Counted from the first letter of the stretch, positions 8,959 to 18,740 are shown. The stretch: DNA of 64,000 nt from UBA10349 sp003485905 (GCA_943787185.1 CALSLL010000001.1:866117-930116), one strand, 5' to 3'. A program made the numbers and translations. The notes: generated by a model not told the origin, from the sequence alone.

Positions 8959-10440
8959 ATGAGAAATATTATGAAACGATCTCCTTTTCTTTCTACATTG
9001 TTGACCGGACTGGTCATGTTGTTTTCTATTATTTCTCCTGCACAGGCTCAGGTTCAAGATGCGACATTGCTGCGCGTTACTGCTGACTTTGGAGACCCGC
9101 GGGGTTTATGCGTAGATGTCTTTGGTAGTGCAGATAGAGCCAGGATTGAAAGGCCCGTGCAAGCTCATACTTGCAAGTTTGGCGTAGATAATAGAGATCA
9201 ACAGCTTTCCTGGTCCGGTAGCGATAATGATCTGTTATTTTTGTCGGTGCTAGACCTGTGCGTAGAAGCAGAAACAGCTGAATTAGGCAGCGATTTATAT
9301 TTTAAAGCCTGTGAAAACTCTCCATTGCAAAAGTGGCAACTTGAAGATACCGGTGAGATAAAACTCAAATCAAATCTCTCAATGTGTCTTACGGCCTCTG
9401 CGGATGCAGTGCTTCCAAGTACCACTCCGATGGTCATGCCAGAATATTACTATCGGGGGATAAACTTGGAAAACTGCAAAGACGAATTATCCGAACGGCA
9501 ACAATGGCGTTGGGCTGCCGTAGATGAACTTGGTCCAGCTACAATGAATACATTGCGGAGTGGTATGCCGAAGGCAATTGCCGCTGGCATCAAAAATCTC
9601 GGCAAAGGTTTGAACCGGGAGATTTTAAAAGGCACCTTAGATCTCTATGCCGACCAAGCTCATTTTTATGATGAAGACGAATTTATTATCGAAACAGATA
9701 TCGCTTATGGAAGCAATGAACGTCAAAAACTAGACGTTTATACGAGTAAAAAACGTAGGTATTTCAGTGGTGCGCCAGTTCTAATCTACATTCATGGAGG
9801 CGGTTTTACCGGGGGCGATAAAACCATGAATCCAAATATTCCAAAAACGTTCGCCGCCATGGGAATCATAGGAGTCAATGCAACTTATCGGTTAGCGCCG
9901 GATACTCAATGGCCAGCGGGAGCGCTTGATGTTGGCGCAGCGGTAAAATGGGTGCACGAAAACATTAAGGAATACGGTGGCAACCCGGATCAAGTTTTTA
10001 TTCTTGGTGAATCTGCGGGTGCCTTTCATGTTGCCGGCTACCTATTCCGTCCGGATCTTCTACCTGCCGAAACGCCTGCAATCGCTGGGGCTGTTTTTGC
10101 CTCAGGACCTTTTCTTGTAGAAACGGCTGATGAATCCGAAGCTCATATTTCATATTGGGGCGAAGACAAAGCAACTTGGGGCGATATTTCGTTTGCAGGT
10201 AACATTAAGCGCACTGATATCCCCGTGTTAATGACTCATACGGAATTTGATCCCGTGGCGATCGATAAGGGGTTTGCATTTCTATTGAATGAAATGGTTA
10301 ATGTCGCTGGCATGAACCCAAGAACAAGATATCTTGCTGGCCACAATCACATATCACCCCTGTCCGCGATTGGCACTCAGGACAATATGTTTTTGGAGGA
10401 AGTTATGGATTTTATCGCCGAGACTAGCCTTAATAATTAG
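8959..10440 (+). CDS. Exported alpha/beta hydrolase (carboxylesterase/HSL-like) with N-terminal lectin-like domain
   Basis: A 493-residue protein. The signal peptide (about 1-31, ends 'SPAQAQ') is followed by a cysteine-containing ricin-B-like segment (about 35-195: 'GLCVDVFGS', 'LDLCVEAETAELG', 'SMCLTASADAVLP', 'SERQQWRW'). The C-terminal alpha/beta hydrolase has oxyanion motif 'IYIHGGGFTGG', nucleophile elbow 'GESAG' and a late 'GHNHISP' histidine. It probably cleaves esters outside the cytoplasm, with the lectin-like part binding a glycan or polymer. The first domain matches the stand-alone protein at 44638-45246. A second ATG at 8971 (MKRSPF) is an equally plausible start. A DUF4159 gene follows 28 bases on. 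Confidence 0.85.
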   Translation: MRNIMKRSPFLSTLLTGLVMLFSIISPAQAQVQDATLLRVTADFGDPRGLCVDVFGSADRARIERPVQAHTCKFGVDNRDQQLSWSGSDNDLLFLSVLDLCVEAETAELGSDLYFKACENSPLQKWQLEDTGEIKLKSNLSMCLTASADAVLPSTTPMVMPEYYYRGINLENCKDELSERQQWRWAAVDELGPATMNTLRSGMPKAIAAGIKNLGKGLNREILKGTLDLYADQAHFYDEDEFIIETDIAYGSNERQKLDVYTSKKRRYFSGAPVLIYIHGGGFTGGDKTMNPNIPKTFAAMGIIGVNATYRLAPDTQWPAGALDVGAAVKWVHENIKEYGGNPDQVFILGESAGAFHVAGYLFRPDLLPAETPAIAGAVFASGPFLVETADESEAHISYWGEDKATWGDISFAGNIKRTDIPVLMTHTEFDPVAIDKGFAFLLNEMVNVAGMNPRTRYLAGHNHISPLSAIGTQDNMFLEEVMDFIAETSLNN

Positions 10441-10468
10441 GCGGCTTTATAAAACGATTGCAAAACGG

Positions 10469-11272
10469 ATGAAATTACACTTATCTAAGCACCGTAGAAA
10501 AAGAGCAGTACCCGCTTATACAGTGCCTGCGTGCCTGATTCTATTGTTCGGTTTGTGTTCGAGTTTAGTAAACGCTCAAACGCCAGATTCCAGATTTGGC
10601 GGCGCCCCCACGGCTGAATTTCATTTCGCGCGACTCATGTATTCTAATGCACCAGGCAGCCGTCGCGGCAGGCGCGGTGGTGCCTGGATGACTGATTATC
10701 CAGATGCAGAGTACTACCTTATGGATGGCGTCAACAGAATGACGCGCATAGAGGGAGAACTGGTCGACTACTATGGACATGGTGGCCGGCTGATCTCTCT
10801 GGAGGATGATCAAATTTTCGACTTTCCCTGGCTCTATGCAGCAGAGGTCGGGCAATGGTCTTTAAGTACTAAAGAGGCAGCCCAGCTAAGGGAGTATCTA
10901 AACCGAGGTGGTTTCCTTATGGTTGATGACTTCTGGGGCGAATATGAATGGCAAATTTTTGTTCAATCCATGCAACGAGTCTTTCCTGATCGCCCCATTG
11001 TCGAAATCGACGAAGATGATCCGGTTATGCACGTGGTGTTCGATGTCGATAAGAGTACTCAAATACCCGGGATGAATGGAATACGATTTGGCTCAGAACC
11101 ACAGTGGCGCGGTATTTATGACGATAAGGATCGGTTAATAGTTGCCATCAATTTCAATATGGATATGGGCGACGCTTGGGAGCATGCGGGCAGCCCCTAC
11201 TATCCTGCGGAAATGACCGCTATGGCTTATCGGTTTGCAGTTAACTACATCATCTATTCAATGACCCACTAG
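10469..11272 (+). CDS. Exported DUF4159 domain protein
   Basis: A 267-residue protein from ATG 10469 (MKLHLSKHRRKR). The frame stays open upstream into the esterase gene, but this start gives a basic N-terminus and a clear signal peptide (ends 'SSLVNAQ'). Mature sequence carries the DUF4159 pattern: 'FHFARLMYSN', 'RLISLEDDQIFDFPWLYAAE', 'YLNRGGFLMVDDFWG' and the C-terminal 'AYRFAVNYIIY'. Function is unknown; the fold resembles glutamine-amidotransferase-like ThuA relatives. It lies 28 bases after the esterase and is probably co-transcribed with it. Confidence 0.85.
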   Translation: MKLHLSKHRRKRAVPAYTVPACLILLFGLCSSLVNAQTPDSRFGGAPTAEFHFARLMYSNAPGSRRGRRGGAWMTDYPDAEYYLMDGVNRMTRIEGELVDYYGHGGRLISLEDDQIFDFPWLYAAEVGQWSLSTKEAAQLREYLNRGGFLMVDDFWGEYEWQIFVQSMQRVFPDRPIVEIDEDDPVMHVVFDVDKSTQIPGMNGIRFGSEPQWRGIYDDKDRLIVAINFNMDMGDAWEHAGSPYYPAEMTAMAYRFAVNYIIYSMTH

Positions 11273-11305
11273 CGGCATTTATCAGCAACCTGCTGTATTC
11301 AATCT

Positions 11306-12454
11306 ATGGCCAGTTTAGACAATTTTGACCCAGAGGATTTCCTTCGCACCTACTGGCAAAAAAAGCCACTGCTGATTCACCAGGCGTTGGGTAATACTGA
11401 AACGCTAATCAGCCCTGATGAACTTGCGGGCCTAGCCTGTGAAGCCGAGATAGAATCGCGTCTGGTCAGTTTTCAGCAAAAAAAATGGTATCTACGCCAC
11501 GGTCCTTTTTCTGAAAGCGATATGAGTCAGCTCCCCAGAAGTCACTGGACTCTGCTGGTTCAGGCGGTCGATCACGTCAGCCCCAAAATAGCCCAACTCA
11601 TGGACAAGTTTCGCTTTATTCCCAATTGGCGACTCGATGACATTATGGTCAGCTACGCCACCAAGGGAGGGAGCGTCGGCCCGCACTTTGATAACTACGA
11701 CGTATTTTTGGTGCAGACCAGAGGCCAGCGTGAATGGCAGCTCGGCCAACTATGCGGAGAAAGTAATCCGCTGCTCGATCACCCCGATTTAATGTTGCTC
11801 GACAATTTTGAGTGCCAACAACGCTTTGTACTTAGTCCCGGTGACATTTTGTACATCCCCCCGCGTTACAGTCATTGGGGGATTGCCAAAGACAATAACT
11901 GTATTACTTGCTCTATAGGCTTTCGGGCACCAGCAATGGCAGATATTATCGCAGAGTATGCTGAACAACTTGGCCAGGGCGTAATATCACAACAACGCTT
12001 TCAAGATCTAAATCCAAAGTTGCAGGATAACCCAGGCGAAATTAGCCATCACGTGATTGACCAACTCCAGGGTCTTATTGTGAAGGCTGTAGATGACCAC
12101 GATGCCTTACAAGACTGGTTTGGTCAGTATATGACTCAGGCTAAATATGAGCATGAAACTGATGGAATCATAGAAACAGAACAGGGCCTAACAGAGAAAA
12201 TACTGGCTGGACATTCCGTGTTCAGGGACTCCGCCACGCGTTTTGCCTATATTCTCGGGAGCGATCAGACGAAGTTTTTTTGCAACGGTCAATGTTGGCA
12301 GTTAGATAACCGCTACACAGCGCTTGCAAAATTACTTTGTGGTCAGACGACGTTTAGCGCTGAGGACTTCACCGAATGGCTCGAATTGAGCCATAGCCGA
12401 AAACTGTTGATAACTATGTTTGAAACAGGACAGTTATATTTTCAAAACGATTGA
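11306..12454 (+). CDS. roxA: Ribosomal protein uL16 3-hydroxylase (cupin/JmjC oxygenase)
   Basis: A 2-oxoglutarate/Fe(II) oxygenase of the RoxA/YcfD group, which hydroxylates an arginine of ribosomal protein L16. A 382-residue cytosolic protein. The N-terminal 'FLRTYWQKKPLLIHQA' is diagnostic. The iron triad sits in 'GPHFDNYDVFLVQ' (H and D) and 'YSHWGIA' (second H), followed by the dimerisation and winged-helix C-terminal parts. Length is normal. Its place after the DUF4159 gene is probably incidental. Possible alternative: another Cupin_4 protein with a different target, but the N-terminal match favours RoxA. Confidence 0.92.
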   Translation: MASLDNFDPEDFLRTYWQKKPLLIHQALGNTETLISPDELAGLACEAEIESRLVSFQQKKWYLRHGPFSESDMSQLPRSHWTLLVQAVDHVSPKIAQLMDKFRFIPNWRLDDIMVSYATKGGSVGPHFDNYDVFLVQTRGQREWQLGQLCGESNPLLDHPDLMLLDNFECQQRFVLSPGDILYIPPRYSHWGIAKDNNCITCSIGFRAPAMADIIAEYAEQLGQGVISQQRFQDLNPKLQDNPGEISHHVIDQLQGLIVKAVDDHDALQDWFGQYMTQAKYEHETDGIIETEQGLTEKILAGHSVFRDSATRFAYILGSDQTKFFCNGQCWQLDNRYTALAKLLCGQTTFSAEDFTEWLELSHSRKLLITMFETGQLYFQND

Positions 12455-12671
12455 GCGTTGCGACTTAGGTAATTCCAGGTCATTCGATCAATAACGGATA
12501 TGCTTTATACTTCCTATACTCATGACAATGATCATCAGCCGTCACTTAATGAAAAACTCATGCAATCCACTCGCTTAGAACCCTGGTACTTAGCGAACGT
12601 TTTGTGAAATACGTCACCCAACGATCACAATCATCATCGACCTGACCCGGCAATAATACTGAGGAAAAATA

Positions 12672-14285
12672 GTGAAAATATTAGTGTTCACCTTAATCCT
12701 AATTGCGGCTTCGACCCAAGCGATTGTTTCAGCACAAGAGGCTGCGTCAGAACAAGAAGTACCCATACCGACCCTTTCGCGCCTACAGGCTGAAGCCGTA
12801 GAACGGATCAATCAGAATGAGAAGCTTACGCAAGAGATCATTGATAGTTTGTTTTCGTTTTCCGAACTCGGCTTTCAAGAGTTTGAAACTCAACGATACC
12901 TAGGCGAGCTGCTCGAACGAAATGGATTCGATGTTAAGCGCGGCATTGCCGGTATTCCTAGCGCATGGTGGGCAAGTTGGGGAAGCGGCAAGCCTGTCAT
13001 CGCATTGGGCTCCGATGTTGACGGGATCCCGAAATCATCGCAAATGCCAGGCGTAGTTTATCGACAGCCCTTAATCGAGGGCGCGCCGGGACATGGTGAG
13101 GGGCATAATTCTGGGCAGGCCGTCAATATTGTTGCAGCACTGGCAGTGAAAGAAATTCTTGAGCGGGAACAGCTGAGTGGAACCGTTATTATCTGGCCTG
13201 GAATTGCTGAAGAACTGCTGGCAACAAAAGCATGGTTTGCGCGAGATGGCCTCTACGACAACGTCGATGCGGTGATATTCACCCACGTGAGCGATTCAAT
13301 GGCTGTTGGATACGGACAGGCGCCGGGAACCGGCCTGGTCTCGGTTGAATACTCGTTTGAAGGTGTGGCTGCCCATGGCGCAGGCGGTCCATGGCAAGGC
13401 CGTAGTGCGCTCGATGCGGTCGAACTTATGAACATAGCCTGGAATTTTCGGCGCGAGCATCTTCGGCCCGTACAACGTTCACATTACGTGATCACAGACG
13501 GTGGTGATCAGCCAAATGTTGTTCCGTCAGCTGCATCGGTTTGGTATTTTATACGCGAGCTAACCGCCGAAAAAATTCGAGAGAACTTCGACACCTTACA
13601 CCGGACGGCTGAAGGCGCCGCCTTAATGACAGATACAAGCTTATCTCGGCGCATCATCGGTGCAGCTTATCCACGGCATTTCAATAAACCCATCGCGCTC
13701 GCGATGCACAAAAATATGCGCGCGATCGGGATGCCGGAATGGTCAGATGACGATCAAGAATTTGCACGCGCGTTTCAAGAATTTATGGAAGCTGAAGAGA
13801 TAACGGGTCTAAAAACTGAAATTGAAGACATCGAAATACCGCTCGATGAACCACGATCAGGCGGCTCCGACGATATAGGCGATGTCTCGTGGAACGTGCC
13901 GACCGTCACGCTGAGATACCCATCGAATATTGCTGGCCGCCAGGGTCACCACTGGTCAAGTGCAATCGCAATGGCAACGCCTGTCGCTCACAAGGGTGCG
14001 GCAGCAGGCGCGAAAGTTGTGGCGGCAACGTTGCTAGATCTTGTACAGAACGAATCTTTACTGGAAGCGAGTTGGGAGTACTTTCGCGAGGAACAAACAG
14101 CTAATGAAAGCTACGTTCCGTTCATTTCGGATGAAGACCTTCCAGCAATTGAGAAAAATGCGGATGTAATGGCAGAGTTCAAAGAACGATTGAGGGGTTT
14201 GTATTACGACCCGTCAGAATTCGACAGCTATCTTGAGCAGCTCGGGGTTGAATATCCACAGTTAACACGACCAGAACAGGAATGA
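12672..14285 (+). CDS. Exported M20-family amidohydrolase (AbgB-like)
   Basis: A 537-residue zinc-dependent amidohydrolase. GTG start at 12672 after GAGGA; signal peptide about 1-21 (ends 'AIVSAQE'). M20 features: 'LFSFSELGFQEFETQRYL' (about 57-74), metal region 'ALGSDVDGIP', 'GAPGHGEGHNSG', the catalytic 'GIAEELLATKAW', the lid domain with 'SFEGVAAHGAGGPWQGRSALDA', and C-terminal 'SGGSDDIGDVSWNVPTV' plus 'GRQGHHWSSAIAMATPVAHKGA'. It resembles the B subunit of p-aminobenzoyl-glutamate hydrolase but is exported and has no A-subunit neighbour, so an extracytoplasmic peptide or amide substrate is inferred. Confidence 0.88.
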   Translation: MKILVFTLILIAASTQAIVSAQEAASEQEVPIPTLSRLQAEAVERINQNEKLTQEIIDSLFSFSELGFQEFETQRYLGELLERNGFDVKRGIAGIPSAWWASWGSGKPVIALGSDVDGIPKSSQMPGVVYRQPLIEGAPGHGEGHNSGQAVNIVAALAVKEILEREQLSGTVIIWPGIAEELLATKAWFARDGLYDNVDAVIFTHVSDSMAVGYGQAPGTGLVSVEYSFEGVAAHGAGGPWQGRSALDAVELMNIAWNFRREHLRPVQRSHYVITDGGDQPNVVPSAASVWYFIRELTAEKIRENFDTLHRTAEGAALMTDTSLSRRIIGAAYPRHFNKPIALAMHKNMRAIGMPEWSDDDQEFARAFQEFMEAEEITGLKTEIEDIEIPLDEPRSGGSDDIGDVSWNVPTVTLRYPSNIAGRQGHHWSSAIAMATPVAHKGAAAGAKVVAATLLDLVQNESLLEASWEYFREEQTANESYVPFISDEDLPAIEKNADVMAEFKERLRGLYYDPSEFDSYLEQLGVEYPQLTRPEQE

Positions 14286-14535
14286 CCTATCGCTGGCATG
14301 GCCAGCAACAGAATGTATGAATTGGAGAAATTTGTTTAAAATTACTTCGAACATGCACGTGTCGGATATAGATATAAACATAAAATGAGACAATCCTTGA
14401 TCCAAATAGAAATCCCCTACAGATATCTATAACCTTTTTGTAGTTCGGGTTTAAATATAGGTGCGAACTTTCTAGATTCTAAGAGTAAATTCTCAATTTC
14501 AACAGATTTTCCACAAGTATTCTTGATCGAATATA

Positions 14536-16698
14536 TTGGATTACAACCCCAACCCAAGTAGATTAGCATTGAATACATCGAAGAACGATAGCACCCAACA
14601 GACTGTCGAAGACCCCACGGTTGATCAAATTTTCGCTGGAAATTCTTGTGGGCTAAATAGACCAGAAGGCATCTGCTACTCTCCTAGTAATAAATACGCC
14701 GCGATTGCGAACTCTGGTGACGATTCAATTTCGGTCTATATAAATCGGAACAATTTCGAGCCGAGGATTGAAAGTGAACCTTACCTAACTATAAAAAACG
14801 CATGCCTGCATTATGTCCATGATCTAGACTTTTCTCCGTGTGGCACTATGCTCGCTGCAATCGCAAGAGAAGGTCACTCCTTATCAATATTTCACAAAAG
14901 CGAGCAACAACAACCTCTATTCGATAATAACCAGAAGGTTTTTATTAAGGGTAGTAAAACTAATCTAAGCTATCCAGCCTCAGTAAGTTTTGACCCTCGC
15001 GGCCAGCAGCTTGCCGTCGCCAATCGACAAACTGGTGGAATTTCGATATTTAAAGTTCCTGAATTGGTTTCCGCTAGCGCTCTGAACATAGAACCTGAAC
15101 AAATAATTAGTGAACAGGAGCTTTTACGTTTTGGCATGGCGGCACCCCACGGACTAAGCTTCTCACCAGATGGACGCTTTCTAGTTGTTCTACACAAACG
15201 ATATTATTTAACAGAGAATGCTCAAGGTAATCATGGAATCTCGGTATTCAAAACCCATCCGAACTCCCATATGGGTATCTACCCAACTCCTATTGTTATG
15301 TTTGAGACAAGTGGTTCCTGTCTGCACTCTATTGGTTTTCATCCTGACAATCAATATTTTGCGACCTCATCAGAGAAAAGTGAAATTGATCTATATCAAT
15401 GGCAATCCACTGCTGCGCCAAAAGATATGATCCTCAGGTTACCCAGCATCAGAAGCTTAGGAAATGAAGTAAAAGGCGTCGGCTTTAGCGGAGATGGAAC
15501 TCAGTTAGCCGCTTGCACATCCAACGATCAAGTCATTGTCCATTCTGATTGGCTGACAACAAAAAGTTCAAATGAAGGAAACTTAAAGTCTGATATAGAT
15601 ACATTTGTTTTAATCAAAACGCCTCCAAATGCTACGCCCAATAAACCAGAATTTCTGGTTTATTATACGATTGGCGGTAATAAGGCGTACGCCGACGCTG
15701 CAATTCTATCTGCTAAATCACTTAAAAAAACTTCAAGTGTAGGCTTTGATCTACTTGCTTTGTGTGACGAAAAACTCGTTCCTCTGCTCTCAAAAAATGG
15801 CTTTAATTGTAGAGTGTTTCCTAACTACGAATCAGAGCTTGACGTGGCGGCAAGGCGCTTGAAGGTATTAGAAGACAAGACAGTATGGGGGTATGACCAA
15901 ATTGTGTACCTTGATGCAGATGTTATTGCAGATGCAGACATCGGCCAATTTTTTTCCGAGCAATTGAATCGTGACACGCTTTACGTTTGCAAAGAGGGTG
16001 ACATAAGTAACTTCAAAAGCCCTTTTTGGGGGATTTATGGCAAGTACTTCGACGATCAACAATTAGCAGCGCTGGAATCAAATAAAATTTATCCATTCAA
16101 CTCTGGGTTCTACCTTTTTCGCCCTTCAAAAAGGATGGCGAACGACTTTGATGAGGTGCTACGAATCGCGCTAAATTCACCAGAATCTTCATCCTGGGAT
16201 CAAGCTTCCTTTAATCACTACTTCCCCATTCACGGCAAACTAAACCAGCTTATTATAAATAGTACGAACTACGATCTTGCCTATGTAAAACCAGGTGAAC
16301 CACAGCGGCAGAACGGGAAGTTCGTACATTTTTGTGGAAAAGGTACAGATATAGAACACAAGCTTTACAAAATGTATCGCTATGTAGAAACTCATTTGGC
16401 TGCGCAGCACGATGAGTTTCGACCCCGTAGATATGAACTAAGTAAAAACGTCAGGATAAACATGCAGTCGAAGAGCCACTTTTTGACAGGCATGCCAGAA
16501 GGTCCTATTCACCTAAACAATTCGGCACGAATTATTATCGAGTTATTAGACGAGGGCTGGACGATCAGTGACACAGTCGACGAAATAGCAGAACTAATGA
16601 ATCAACCTCATGCACAAATTGCAGGGGAAGTTGATTCCCTTATCCGAACTTTATTGAGTAGAAACGCAATTGAAGAAGTAACAACTCCCAGCTTATAA
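14536..16698 (+). CDS. Beta-propeller / GT8-like glycosyltransferase / PqqD-like domain fusion
   Basis: A 720-residue, three-part protein. About residues 30-345: a propeller of YncE/lactonase type ('CGLNRPEGICYSPSNKYAA', 'PHGLSFSPDGRFLVV', 'HSIGFHPDNQYFATS'). About 372-620: a GT-A glycosyltransferase near GT8, with the metal motif D460-A-D462 in 'IVYLDADVIAD' and 'PFNSGFYLFRPS'. About 635-715: a PqqD-like domain ('GPIHLNNSARIIIELLDEGW'). The start must be TTG at 14536: a stop lies just upstream at 14524, and no ATG occurs for about 100 codons; no good Shine-Dalgarno is seen. No signal peptide, so cytosolic. The region is AT-rich. The acceptor is unknown; a peptide is inferred from the PqqD-like part. 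Confidence 0.8.
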   Translation: MDYNPNPSRLALNTSKNDSTQQTVEDPTVDQIFAGNSCGLNRPEGICYSPSNKYAAIANSGDDSISVYINRNNFEPRIESEPYLTIKNACLHYVHDLDFSPCGTMLAAIAREGHSLSIFHKSEQQQPLFDNNQKVFIKGSKTNLSYPASVSFDPRGQQLAVANRQTGGISIFKVPELVSASALNIEPEQIISEQELLRFGMAAPHGLSFSPDGRFLVVLHKRYYLTENAQGNHGISVFKTHPNSHMGIYPTPIVMFETSGSCLHSIGFHPDNQYFATSSEKSEIDLYQWQSTAAPKDMILRLPSIRSLGNEVKGVGFSGDGTQLAACTSNDQVIVHSDWLTTKSSNEGNLKSDIDTFVLIKTPPNATPNKPEFLVYYTIGGNKAYADAAILSAKSLKKTSSVGFDLLALCDEKLVPLLSKNGFNCRVFPNYESELDVAARRLKVLEDKTVWGYDQIVYLDADVIADADIGQFFSEQLNRDTLYVCKEGDISNFKSPFWGIYGKYFDDQQLAALESNKIYPFNSGFYLFRPSKRMANDFDEVLRIALNSPESSSWDQASFNHYFPIHGKLNQLIINSTNYDLAYVKPGEPQRQNGKFVHFCGKGTDIEHKLYKMYRYVETHLAAQHDEFRPRRYELSKNVRINMQSKSHFLTGMPEGPIHLNNSARIIIELLDEGWTISDTVDEIAELMNQPHAQIAGEVDSLIRTLLSRNAIEEVTTPSL

Positions 16699-16844
16699 AC
16701 TCCTTAACGATTTAGCGACCCAGTATAAAAAAGAATATACCGACTAATCAAAAGCGAATTCTTCATGAGCGGAATCAATATCCTTGCAATGGAGTCTAAC
16801 CCGCCCAACTTAGCTAGAACCCCTTTAGCCGGCTCTTTGCGCAA

Positions 16845-17270
16845 CTAATTCCATAAGTCCTGATCAAGCATCCACTGTCCATCGACATTGTGCCAGATAT
16901 GTGTAAAGTTCCCTGAACCTAAGGTCTCGCCCGAATCTCTTCCGGTAACTTCATAATTACCGCGCACCAACATCATGTCGTACCCCATGATGCTGTCGGT
17001 CGCATTTAAGGTGGTCAACGGGTTATCAATAGTAAAGTCACCCGCCCAAAACTCTTCTATTGGTTTTCTGCCTATAATCATTGGCGTACCGCGCAGGTAA
17101 AGGTGCGCATTTTCAGTATAAAGTTTACCCAGTCCCTCAGCATCAAATGCGTTGTAGGCTGTTGACCACTTATTAGCTAGTGCTTGAATATCTTCTTGAG
17201 CACTGGCAGAAAAAGTAACAAGGGTAAAGAATGCCAAGGCCAAGGTACATGTAACTTTTTTAAAATTCAT
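16845..17270 (-). CDS. Exported SnoaL-like / NTF2-fold protein (DUF4440, SgcJ/EcaC type)
   Basis: From ATG 17270 the protein (about 141 residues) has a signal peptide ending 'TFSASAQED', then an NTF2-like fold: 'IQALANKWSTAYNAFDAEGLGKL', 'IGRKPIEEFW' and 'GSGNFTHIWHNVDGQWMLDQD'. GGAG sits just upstream of this ATG, so it is preferred over the TTG at 17282. Such proteins bind small hydrophobic ligands or act as isomerase-like enzymes; no function can be assigned here. Probably periplasmic. Its leader shares 16 bases with that of the gene at 51098. Confidence 0.82.
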   Translation of the reverse strand: MNFKKVTCTLALAFFTLVTFSASAQEDIQALANKWSTAYNAFDAEGLGKLYTENAHLYLRGTPMIIGRKPIEEFWAGDFTIDNPLTTLNATDSIMGYDMMLVRGNYEVTGRDSGETLGSGNFTHIWHNVDGQWMLDQDLWN

Positions 17271-17402
17271 TCTGGTCTCCAAAAGGTAATCGATGTGAGG
17301 TTCTAGAAAGGTGACGTGCTCTTATGCTGATCGTGGGGCACGAGATTCAACTTTCTTCTGTATGACTATTATAGCTTAAGACTACTATTTCTTAGTGGCT
17401 GC

Positions 17403-18740
17403 TTATGTCGGCTTTATTACCTCGGAGCGCCAGGTAAATGAAATTAGGATTATCGCCAATACACAGGCTGCTGAGATCAACACGAAACCGGCATCCCAGC
17501 CCGCCGAATCTACAACCATACCAATTACCACATTGGCTGCCACCGCACCGCCGACGTACCCAAAGAGCCCAGTAAATCCCGCGGCGGTACCTGCGGCTTT
17601 CTTCGGCACAAGATCCAAAGCTTGCACACCTATGAGCATAACGGGTCCGTAGATGAAAAACCCGATACCAATCAGCATCGCAATATCAACATTCGGACGG
17701 CCCGCAGGATTTTGCCAGTAAACCAATACACAGATTAGCGTGAGCAGAAGATAGAGAATTGATACTGGCGCTCGACGCCCATTGAATACTTTGTCGGATA
17801 ACCAGCCGCAAATCAAAGTGCCAGGAATTCCGGCGAACTCATAAGATGCGTACGCCCAGCCTGAGTCTGCGAAGGAAAACTGCTTCACTTCGCTCAGGTA
17901 AGTTGGTGCCCAATCAAGCACACCATAGCGAACGAAGTAGACGAAGGCATTTGCCAGCGCGATAGTCCACAGAAGTTTGTTATTGAGCACGTACTCTAAA
18001 AAGATCGTTTTCGCCGTGAACTCTCGTTCATGGCTTTCGCTGTACTCGAACACTTTTGGATAGTCCTTGCGATGGGCTTCGATTGCCGGCAGGCCTACCG
18101 ATTGCGGCGTGTCCCGAACGGATAAGAAAATAAACGCAGCAACTGCCACCGCTAGAAATCCGTGCACATATAGGATTGCGTGCCAATCTGCGAAGGTAGT
18201 CATCGCGAAAATTGCAATCAGGCCGACCATCCCACCGCCTATATTGTGAGCGACGTTCCAGATCGCCATTTTGGTGCCACGCTCATTAGTCGAAAACCAA
18301 TGAACCATAACGCGCCCGGCTGGTGGCCAGCCCATGCCTTGAAACCATCCGTTCGCTAGCAATAGCAAAAACATGATAGCAACGGAGCCTGTAGCAAACG
18401 GCACCGTGCCCATCATAATCATCGTAGAGGCTGAACAAAGCAATCCAAGAGACATGAAGATGCGCGCGTTACTGCGGTCAGAAACACTCCCCATGATGAA
18501 TTTGGATAAACCGTAGGCTATTGACACCCCGGATAAAGCCAAACCCAGGTCGGTTTTCGAATACCCCTGCTCAATCAGATAGGGCATTGCAAGTGAGAAA
18601 TTTCTTCTCACCAAGTAGTAGCCAGCGTAGCCGACGAAAATGCCGATAAATACCTGAAGCCGGAGGCGTCGATAAGTTGTGTCGACTTCGCCGTCCGGCA
18701 AAGAGTCACGATGGGCCGCCGGATTAAGAAAACCAATCAA
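17403..18740 (-). CDS. MFS transporter, organophosphate:phosphate antiporter (GlpT/UhpT-like)
   Basis: A 445-residue, 12-helix carrier. The first helix holds 'GYAGYYLVRRNFSLAMPYL', which matches the substrate-phosphate-binding region of the OPA family, and 'IAYGLSKFIMGSVSDRSNAR' is the MFS loop 2-3 signature. The second half repeats it in 'FAGIPGTLICGWLSDKVFNGRR'. It likely swaps a phosphorylated sugar or glycerol phosphate for phosphate across the inner membrane; the substrate is not resolved. The ATG at 18740 overlaps the TGA of a 33-codon upstream reading frame as TGATG, suggesting translational coupling. Confidence 0.9.
   Translation of the reverse strand: MIGFLNPAAHRDSLPDGEVDTTYRRLRLQVFIGIFVGYAGYYLVRRNFSLAMPYLIEQGYSKTDLGLALSGVSIAYGLSKFIMGSVSDRSNARIFMSLGLLCSASTMIMMGTVPFATGSVAIMFLLLLANGWFQGMGWPPAGRVMVHWFSTNERGTKMAIWNVAHNIGGGMVGLIAIFAMTTFADWHAILYVHGFLAVAVAAFIFLSVRDTPQSVGLPAIEAHRKDYPKVFEYSESHEREFTAKTIFLEYVLNNKLLWTIALANAFVYFVRYGVLDWAPTYLSEVKQFSFADSGWAYASYEFAGIPGTLICGWLSDKVFNGRRAPVSILYLLLTLICVLVYWQNPAGRPNVDIAMLIGIGFFIYGPVMLIGVQALDLVPKKAAGTAAGFTGLFGYVGGAVAANVVIGMVVDSAGWDAGFVLISAACVLAIILISFTWRSEVIKPT

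Noticed and set aside
14317..14388. 23-codon ORF (MNWRNLFKITSN) upstream of the propeller-GT8-PqqD gene, considered as a precursor peptide
   Set aside because: It has no clear ribosome site, no leader/core pattern and no second copy near the other PqqD locus, so it cannot be told from chance.
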